Below, piece by piece: positions 56,114 through 64,000 of a stretch of DNA of 64,000 bases. Every line of letters starts with the position of its first letter. The first letter of the stretch is position 1. The notes below the pieces were generated by a model. That model made no database searches and had not been told where the DNA came from. It saw only the letters and a program-made list of their open reading frames with translations. This DNA comes from Montifringilla adamsi (lineage: Eukaryota; Chordata; Aves; Passeriformes; Passeridae). The position numbers were made by a program, and so were the translations under genes. The stretch lies in assembly GCA_017590115.1 (NCBI GenBank), contig JAGGNK010010337.1, forward strand, positions 4,353,679-4,417,678. The letters are read 5' to 3'.

Positions 56114-59100
56114 TATGGATATGTTTACATATACATGAATGTTTTTGTTTTGTCCTTTGAGACTTTGTAACAGCTAGCTTGCTTTGTAATTAGCTTGAAA
56201 TCTGACCAGCAACAAGGGTTATTGGAATGTTTTTGAATACCAAATTGGTTTTGTGTCATGTCTTATCAAGGGTTTTGAAATCTAGCCCAGATTTCACTGG
56301 ACAATTTGTCAGATCCTGGATATCTTGGCTGCTTTCCAGACTGCTGCAGAAGGAACCTTGCTCACCAGATCAGCTCAGCATTTTGGGCTATTCTCTGAGA
56401 TTATACTTGCATTTAGTTACTGGCCAGGCCTGTGGGAGCAAATCAATGGCAGCCAAATTCTTTGATCTATTTTTCATACTAAAGCCATAATGGCAGCATT
56501 CAGCTTAATTTGCTGGCTTAGACATTCGGAGGAAAATAAAATAGGTCCATGGTGCTTGACATGAACTGGCTTCAGCTGAACAGCAAGAAATTAGGAACTT
56601 GGGTAGTCACAACTAAACATCATTTGACTCCAGCTGCAGCAAGACCCATGTATGTGGAGCAGTTTTACTTCTCAACACAGACCTTAGTTTGGGATTCCTG
56701 AATGAGTCCTCTTGAGAAAGAAGTTTATATTATTGAGGGTGCAAGGTAGAGAAAGTAAGGTCTGGCCTAGAAGTCTTGTTTAATATAAGATACCTAAGAT
56801 CACAAACAGTTTCTCTGGAATGAGGTCTGGGGTGAAGTAGTTGAAATGGCTTTGTATTTAGATTCCTGAAAAACACCCTTGAGGCTAAGGTTACAGAAAG
56901 CAGGGCATCATCCAAGCATGTGATGGGTTGGATAGAGAAAATAAACCAGGTAAGAGCATCTGGGATATTTTATTTTGTTACTGGCAGGTCTTTAAAACTG
57001 CCTGTGAAGCCTGTGCTACATGTTCCTGCTGGAGACTTTTCCTGAAAGCTCAAAATCTTGTTGGCAGGACCACCAAAGCTGTGAGAGGCTCATGAGCCCT
57101 TTGGAGGTTTGGTCCATGGGATGAATTTGCTAGCCAGATAGCCTCTTTGCTGTAACCCAAGCCCAAGCGTGGACATGTGAAAACTTTCTGACCACAGTGT
57201 GTGAGTAAAGAAAGATTTTCAGGTTATTTACTTACTCCATCTTCTGCAGTGCTGTTCAGGCAGAGACCATGGCACTAACATGGCCAACATCCATGATTCA
57301 TAGAAATGTCTCCTAAGATGAGCTCGAGGCAGACCATAGGGTCTACTGCAGATAGAGACAACACAGCAGAAAAGGAGATGGAATACAGAGCAGCAAGATC
57401 TAAACAAGGTCTTAGAATTGTGTTATCTGCCCAGCTCAGCGACTGAAAAGAAGGATGGGAGCTGACCTCTGATACTGTACAGTGAATATATTAGCCAGGA
57501 GAAAAATTCTTGATAGCAAACCACTCAGGAAAAATTACCTCTGCTAAGAGAGACAGAAAAAAAAAACCAAAAAACAAAAAACACAAAAAAAAACCCAAAA
57601 AAAACCCAACAACAACAAAAACCTGAGTCAGAAACATCACCTCAGCAGGGAACACACTAACAGAAAGGAGCTACCACAGCAAACAGAAGTCTGCAGTATC
57701 AAAACACTGTGGCATCCTGCTCCTTGCAAAGTCTTCATGCTGCTGCTTTTATGGTCTGCAATGTGACATGAAGCTCTTTACCAAGTAGATACTCCCTATG
57801 CCTCTTACTGGGTCGCAGCTTTCAGCAGTAATCAGTCACTGGAAATTTTCTTCTACCTTTTGCCACAAGAGGACTCCAGTCTCCAGTGGCTCCTGGGGAG
57901 ATGGTTGTGGTTTTTCTAACTAACTTCTCTAGAGACCTGTTCCAGCAACTAGCAATTAGGATCCTGGTTTAGCAGCAGCTCTGTTTTTCAAAATGTAAAA
58001 TGAACAAACGTTTTTTTCAGAGCTCTAAACAGACAGACTACTATTTGTTAACAAGAAACTCCTACTCTATCCAGCTATGACATTGAATATTTTTGCTAAG
58101 GAACATTGCACTGGAAAACACTTGCGGGCAAAAGTGATCTTTTTCTTATCATTAATTGTACACAGCTGTGTTGAAGCTTACAACTAATGATAAAGACCTG
58201 TGTTTAATAATATTTTTTCACTCATTTGTTTTAAGCTCCTGCTTCTTGTCTCACTATGTTCCATGAGCTTAAGGGCAACTATCTTACAATGCTAACAACC
58301 ATTCATATGATGTCTGATTAAACTGGTTATGGCTTTACAGCCATTGTAGTAATTATAATGATAGAAATATGATCCTCTCCATTTTCATTTTAATAGAGGC
58401 TAATAAATATATCTTATGGCTTTTATGGCATTTAACTATCTAGTCATGAAGGGGAGCTTGTAGAACTATCGTAGCTATGTTGTGAGATATAGGAAAGCAT
58501 AAAATGCAAGTCTGCTGGACTCTGCATTTACAGTTCACATAGGTGAGGTCTGATCTTTGCTGGGGGAAGAGGAGCTTGTTCAGCAGTTGTGAGAGGTGGA
58601 GGATTAAAAAGGAAGATGCAGGGGAAAGCACTGCAATGATTTCCTAGGCAGGCTGCTGACCTGAAAGAACTGAGTGCTCTGTCTGTTGCTGCTGCTGCTC
58701 ACTGGCCTGTCTGCATTTACCACAATTTCTAGACAACATTGACATTGTGTTGTTGCACATCTCCAAGGGTTGCCATAAAAATATGTGAGACTCTGCTTTT
58801 CAGCATTCTGACTATTAAGGTCTTCAAGTTCCATTACTGGATTGTAAGGACTGGAGTAACAACAGCTGAAACAGCCTGACTAGACTCTCCCAGCACCAGA
58901 ATTAAAGCTTATTGTGCTTTGCTGCTTTTGTTACCCTGTTTATGATAGAGTTCACACCAGTTTACAAGCCCTTTTAGGACAGAATTTTGTTTCTGTGATA
59001 GGAAAGTTTAGTGCTGCAAACACTGGCAAATGCCCAAAGGAAATACCACAGCTGCAAACCCCCTGAAAGGAATGCTGATTTCTTGCTAAGGAGAGTTGAA

Positions 59101-61640
59101 ACCAGAAGGGTCCGCAGCCCTAATTGCAAGGTACATCCATCAAAGAGCTTCTGTCAAAGGGATATGTGATATCTGGGGGACACTGATGAATTAGCTTTAA
59201 ACTAGGGACCTCAGGTGGTGTTAGGACACAGCAAAGCTCACCCCAAATGCACAGCTGGGTTGCGAGCTCTGTACTCCACACCTACCCGCTGAGGGTTTTA
59301 TCCACACCTCAGGTGTATTTGCATGGACTGCAGAGAGCACATAACCAGCAGATGTGTTTTCTGAATGGCTGTTAACAGAATAGACACTAGAGGGCTGTGG
59401 AAAATGGTTTTTCAAAAACATTAGTGTTTGCATTGCTTACTCCCCACATTCCTGTGGGGGACTTACAATGGGGAGAACAGATCTAGGTCCCAGCTTCAAC
59501 AGACAGACAGGGAAGTGATGGATTGCTCTAACCCAGAGTCAGGGGACCCATCTGGTGCAAGGTCTGAAGACACAGCAAATTCAAGTTCAGGGGTCTCTGG
59601 ACCATAAGAATTGCCATGGCTGCATGATGCAAAGCATCAGTCTGAGGTAAATTTTCTGTCATTTTCTCAAGTTTACGCAAAAAATTTTGACAATTTAACT
59701 GACAAGTATTCTGTTCTGTGCATCACTAATGCTTCATGCACTGTCCTAGAGCACATAGGAAAACCTAATGTATTATTTTTTATGAGGGTCTGTAACTGTT
59801 TTGACAGAAATAATTTTGGATGCTCAGTTTTTTTTTTATCAAATGAGTGTTGTGTAGCAATGTGGCAGTGAACAGATGAAACCCTAGTAATCAAATATAA
59901 GAAAATAATTTAGTAGAAATCTTTAGCCAAAACACTTTTAGAAAGGTTTTTTTAAATGTTCAAAACGGAAATCCCTGGGAAGTGAACTCTAAGTCCCACT
60001 GAGATTCATGTAGGGTGCTAAAAACTGTAGATCTCTCTACCCAAGTAGCTGAGAAGCCATGGTGGGACAAAGCCAGTCTGGATACAGACAGCTGAACCAA
60101 TGTCAAGTCCATGCTTTAGTTAAAAAGTCATTTGTACCAGACAAGGCGCTGGGAAACTACCTGGCTGCATTTGAGTGCTCTAGCTCTAAAAGCAGAAGGG
60201 TGAAGGGAGTGGAGGACACAGAAAGGACCGCAGTGTGGCCTGGAACAGACAGGACAGGAGGCAGCAGGGAGAGTGAGAAGGCAGCGTGAGGCCGGGTGAG
60301 CTGGTTCATGCTCTAAGAGGATGGCTCAACCTGGCAGTGCCCTGAGCCAGGGCGATGAGAGGCCTTGGCATCTCCATGCCGTGCCCTGCCCCATTGCACA
60401 GTACAGGCTTGCCCTCAGGGTAAAATTTTGGTGAGGATTAAGTGAAAATCCCGACCAACTTGAAGGCAGCTGGAATCACGACAACTCTCCACAACTTGCA
60501 GATGATGGCAGAAATCACAACAAATACAGGTGAACTTAGAATCACCTGCCCTATGCAAGTGATTCAGGGGCTTATTTAACAGGTAGAGAAGGGTTGTGGT
60601 GACCCTTGAAAAGTAGGGACAGCTTAGGCTGTGTGAGCTGTTCATCATTTATGCTGTGGTTATAATGCTTCTTTCCAGGAAAGAGCAAAAATGGATGGTG
60701 ACTTCTCCTTCCAGCACCATGCTCTACTCTTAGCTAGGTACAGTGCATTCTGCTCTATGTCCCATTGAGGTCACTAGGAGAATCAGCTACCCCTGCTGGC
60801 ATTAGGTACGTGGATATCTGTGATGCAGGGTGAAGCCCTGTAGGCCATGCCTGGGCTGGAATTGGCTGGAGAGAGTAAGTGAGAGAAATTGTGCCCTGAT
60901 CCAAGTTGAGCTTGCATCTTGGGATGAATTCAGGATTTTTCATTAAGATCTGGGAGACCTTTTCAAGTAATGAGTTGCTGCTTTTTAGTGCTGGAAGCTG
61001 GCTTCCTGTGTAGTATGAGGAACATCAGAGCTAGTGATCTTTGTCTTGGTTCAGCCCCTGCACACACTGAAGAGAAAAAGGATCTGGCTTTTTCTGTGAA
61101 GGGTGGGGTAGTAAAGCATTTCAGGCACATGATTTAATGCTTCTGGTTTCAGAAGCATGAGTCTGAGCTTCATGCTGTATTTTGCACCAAAGCTTCAGCT
61201 GTACATGGGTGATTCAGACTTCAGTGATGCAAGTCAGACTCATGTTGGTCACATTATCCCCTCATGTGATTTTTGGTTTCAGAAAGTTTGGGCGCCTTTT
61301 AACTTTGCTACCCCTCTTTCTATGGAGATGAAGGAGGTGTGAAGTCCTATTTGGCTTCCTGTTCTCGGTCCAGCGCTGAACCGTGGGACCCGCAGAATGG
61401 AGGAGAGAGGAAGTATCAGTTAAATGCATGTGGCTGGGTCGTTTTCTGCCGTGATGCTTTACCAGATACTCTGCTGCCTGTAAAGTCATGCCTCCCCCTA
61501 AGGGCAGGCAGGCTGAGACCAGGGATGCGATGATTGGACTGTCCTCCGCGTCTGGAGGAGCTTAGGGGTCCGTGCTTGCCATGGGATTGATTTTTTGCTC
61601 TGGATGCACAGGCGAAACTGGGAGCGTGCCCAGCTGCGCG
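56114..61640. other. Intergenic sequence upstream of the second gene
   Basis: No gene was recognised. There is an A/C-rich low-complexity tract at about 57558-57623. A 76-codon frame at 60059-60289 lies next to gtgagc but has no acceptor or motif that convinces me. Confidence 0.6.
57558..57623. repeat. A-rich low-complexity tract (A runs broken by C)
   Basis: Runs of five to nine A alternate with C, CC or CCC over about 65 bp. This is simple low-complexity sequence. Confidence 0.9.
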
Positions 61641-62065
61641 TCAGGGCTGCATATTGCATGGGCGCCTTTGAGCCGCGGCGTCGGCGGAGGCGTGTGGCTG
61701 GATGCTGAGACAAAGTGCTCCTGCTGCTGCAGGGCTTCAGCGCGGTGATTCCTCCAGGTTGGCTTTTCTCCATTATCTTGCGCGTGGCGTCAGGGAACCC
61801 CAGGGATGGCTTGCTGCTTGCTGGCCGGGGGGTCCGCCTGATTCTTGTTTAAGGGGTTGGTGGTTTTGCTTTATTTACTCTGCCTTGGCTTCAGGCTCTC
61901 CCTGTGCCGAGGAGAAGAAAGACACAAACTGCGGGGAGTGTGGGGTGGGATAACAAACCGAAGGGAGCCGAGCTCCGGCCGGGAGAGGTCGAAGCGCTCC
62001 CCGGGGGCGCTCCCGCGGGGAGCCGAGCGCCGCGCCCGCTCCGCGCCGATCCCGCCCGGATTTTG

Positions 62066-62175
62066 CACGTTTCCTTCCCCCTTTTTTTTTTCCTCCCCTC
62101 TCCTCCGTTTTTATTTTTTCCTCCCTCTATTTTTCTTCTCCATTCCCCCCCTCTCTTCCCTCCCTCTCTCCCTAG
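62066..62175 (+). repeat. Pyrimidine tract of about 110 nt in the promoter
   Basis: Almost pure C/T sequence with only scattered purines interrupts the GC-rich island. It ends ctctctccctag, which could act as a splice acceptor, or the tract could be a promoter element prone to triplex (H-DNA) formation. Confidence 0.85.
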
Positions 62176-62290
62176 CGTGGTTGGATCAGTCTTTTGGTAT
62201 TTCCTGCCGCCGCCTCCCCCGAGCAGCTGTCCGGCCGCGGCCCGGCGCTGCGCGCTTTCCGTGCCGCCGGGGGAGCGGCTCGGCGGGGCC

Positions 62291-62321
62291 CACGCGTGTC
62301 CCCGCTCCCGTCCCACGCGTG
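62291..62321. promoter_or_regulatory. Twin CACGCGTG palindromes
   Basis: Two perfect CACGCGTG octamers (62291-62298 and 62314-62321) lie 23 bp apart, each flanked by CC before and TCCC after. The octamer holds GCGTG cores on both strands, as bound by bHLH-PAS factors such as AHR/ARNT, and resembles an E-box. Binding is not shown. Confidence 0.5.
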
Positions 62322-62329
62322 TCCCGGCG

Positions 62330-62362
62330 ATGCGGCGGCGGCGGCGGGGCGCGGCGTGCTGA
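62330..62362 (+). other. Short upstream ORF (10 codons) in probable 5' UTR
   Basis: ATG followed by five CGG codons, then GGC GCG GCG TGC and TGA. It lies about 37 nt before the splice donor, so it would be complete within exon 1. The CGG run at its start is the kind of repeat that varies in length. Confidence 0.6.
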
Positions 62363-62399
62363 GCGCGGCACCGCGCGGGGGCTCGGCCGCCCCGGCCAG

Positions 62400-64000
62400 G
62401 TAAGACGCACCGGACATCCCCACCTCCTCCTAAAAGCCACGTCCTCCCCCGAATCCCCGAAGCCATCCTCCCCAAAATACCCTATAAAAGCAAATACCGT
62501 CCCCCCCTCCCCGCCCTAAATTATTCCAATAAATCCATTCCCCCGCCTCCCATGCTAGCTGTTCTTCCTGTCCCCCGCGCTGCCAGGCTGCCTATTTTAA
62601 GTATAACGTGGTACCCCCGAGTCGGCTTGCGGGCGGCGGGATTTCAGCGAGGGTCTGAGCGCTGGCAGCTCTGGGAGGGTAACCTGCCGCCTGTGCCCCT
62701 GCTTTGTGCCCAGGTTGTTTGGCTCCGTTTCTACGTGTGCCTTTTGGGGTTTGGCGACGGGAGCCGTGGGGTGGATCCCCTTGCCCCCCGACTTGTCGTC
62801 ATGGCAGGGCTGGGGGGCCAGCAAGCGGCCGGTGTGGTGTGTGGGATGGCGTGCTGTCAAGGGGACCTGATTTCTTTAGGCATGTGGGCATATCTGGTAG
62901 GTGGAACGCATTTTTAATGTACTTCTTCCAGCATGGTGAGGAACTAGTAAAGAGACTGTACTGTTACTAATTGGCTACATTTAATTGACAATAGTAATTA
63001 CCTTTCCTATAGGTGCTTGTACAGATATCATAGTGGAGACGATAGGCATCGCTATCTAAAAACCAGATTTTGGAAGCCTGAGTTTGGAAATGCTTGTAAG
63101 CTTGCAGTGAGTGTGAAGCAAGGCAGCATTCCTAGAGAAATAAACACATAAGCACATGTGACTGGATCATTTGGATCAGAAACCATATTTTTCAAGTGCT
63201 ATGCAAACCTACAGCATTGTAGTGTGAAACAATTGTTTAACATAAGTGAGGGGAAAGTTCTTTAAACTGCGTAGCAACCTCCTCACTTCATCCAGCTGCA
63301 GCAGTATCTTTGTTGTCAAAATATTCCTTCCCCCTCTTTGCACTGATGTAGGAGATAGCAACAGTATTCAGCAGTGTTGTACAGCAGAGAACAACCATTG
63401 CACTGGATGTGTCCCCAGCTGCCACCTTTCCCCCTTGGCAGCAATTTCCAAAAAGGTGTGAGTGGGGAGGGAGAGACAGAAGCCTCAAGCCAAGCTCTGT
63501 GTGTGGTAAGTTCTCTTCCCCAAAGAGGAGAATGGTTCCCAGTAGGATGGTCGTGACCCTGGGAGTATCCCCACCCCTGCCAGGCAAGGAGGGGGACAGA
63601 CCTGGGCCAAAAAGACCTGGGGGCAGCAAGGGAGTCAGGTTCAGCTCCAGGGGTTACTTTGTGGCACTATTGATGCAGGTACAGACAGCAGCTCTCTGAT
63701 TCAAGGGAGAAAATGCAGGCCATAGTCCTGCCCACTGCCTGTTTTGGTTTGAAGAGGACGATGTGAACCTAAGGAATGATTTAATCATGGTGATGCATGA
63801 AAGTAACTGAAAGGCGGATTTACTGCTCTAATCTTTTCATGGTGCTTAATTTAATTTTTATGTGCTCTATTGCAACACTGATTCATCAGGTGAGTGGGAG
63901 GGAGGCTTGTAGAGTACAGGTGGTTCAGTTTCCATTGCTGGATTAGATGTTTCTCAAGGTGCTTTCTTGGCTACAGCAGAAGAAAAATGGCTCTGTGTCT
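62400..64000 (+). other. Start of intron 1 of the unidentified gene
   Basis: Sequence after the donor is CpG-rich to about 62,830 and then ordinary AT-rich DNA to the end of the window. No further exon could be supported; the acceptor-like sites near 63.4 kb lack matching donors and open frames of note. Confidence 0.55.
62483..62490 (+). promoter_or_regulatory. TATA-box match downstream of exon 1
   Basis: TATAAAAG is an exact TATA consensus, 84 bp inside intron 1 and still within the CpG-rich region. It could drive an alternative start near 62515. There is no supporting transcript evidence. Confidence 0.25.

Larger units (their letters stand above)
62176..62399 (+). other. Probable first (non-coding) exon of unidentified gene
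   Basis: The right edge is a textbook donor, CAG|GTAAGA. The left edge is unknown: transcription may begin anywhere from about 61,900 to 62,200, or the exon may start at the AG that ends the pyrimidine tract. The only ATG near the 3' end (62330) opens a 10-codon frame that stops at 62360-62362, so the exon is probably 5' UTR with coding sequence starting downstream of the window. The gene cannot be named from this sequence. Confidence 0.6.
61640..62830 (+). promoter_or_regulatory. CpG island promoter of a downstream + strand gene
   Basis: CpG density rises sharply from about 61,650 and peaks at 62,200-62,400, far above the rest of the window. It includes gcgc/ccgg-rich blocks, a CGG run (62333-62347), two CACGCGTG palindromes and a pyrimidine tract. 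A consensus splice donor closes the island core at 62399/62400. No TATA box precedes the donor, which fits a broad CpG-type start region. Confidence 0.8.

Noticed and set aside
61891..62475. 194-codon minus-strand ORF
   Set aside because: Stop codons are rare in GC-rich sequence; the composition is low-complexity and no motif is visible.
61845..62519. 224-codon plus-strand ORF with a signal-peptide-like start
   Set aside because: It begins with TTG, not ATG, directly after an in-frame stop. It runs through the pyrimidine tract and across a consensus splice donor, and its composition is that of a translated CpG island.

Overview
The window is vertebrate nuclear DNA, most likely from a bird. 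Spliced exons with GT-AG introns are short and widely spaced. Several fragments end like avian CR1 LINEs (variants of CCTTCCAACCCAAACTAT followed by TATGATTCTATG-type tails). One fragment at about 55.5-56.0 kb resembles, from memory, an LTR family common in songbirds, so a passerine is plausible but not proven. No bacterial-type operon, CRISPR array, rRNA or tRNA was seen.

Region 1 (1-9.5 kb, + strand) is the 3' end of one protein-coding gene, PTPRJ (receptor-type tyrosine phosphatase eta, DEP-1/CD148). Ten coding exons could be placed. They join in frame into 336 codons plus a stop. They encode the cytoplasmic juxtamembrane segment, one complete and apparently active PTP domain and the short C-terminal tail. 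One exon is only 9 nt. The transmembrane and extracellular fibronectin-III exons lie upstream of the window. A 3' UTR of about 3.15 kb probably ends at an ATTAAA signal near 9472.

Region 2 (9.5-61.6 kb) has no recognisable protein-coding gene. It holds CR1 fragments, an LTR-like fragment, simple repeats, a very young tandem duplication of about 800 bp (34.07-35.67 kb), a smaller degenerate tandem repeat (30.24-30.43 kb) and a cluster of hairpin-forming inverted repeats (43.6-43.8 kb). It also holds a few exon-like segments with good splice signals (11.70, 20.26, 50.28 and 51.83 kb) that could belong to an undescribed transcript or be chance.

Region 3 (61.6-64 kb) is a CpG-rich promoter. It contains a roughly 110-nt pyrimidine tract, twin CACGCGTG palindromes and a CGG run. 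A probable non-coding first exon ends at a consensus donor (CAG|GTAAGA) at 62399/62400. This is the 5' end of a second + strand gene whose coding exons lie beyond the window; its identity cannot be read from this sequence.

I found no clearly novel biological system. The observations most worth checking are the 9-nt PTPRJ microexon, the almost identical tandem duplication, the hairpin cluster and the exon-like islands in the intergenic region.
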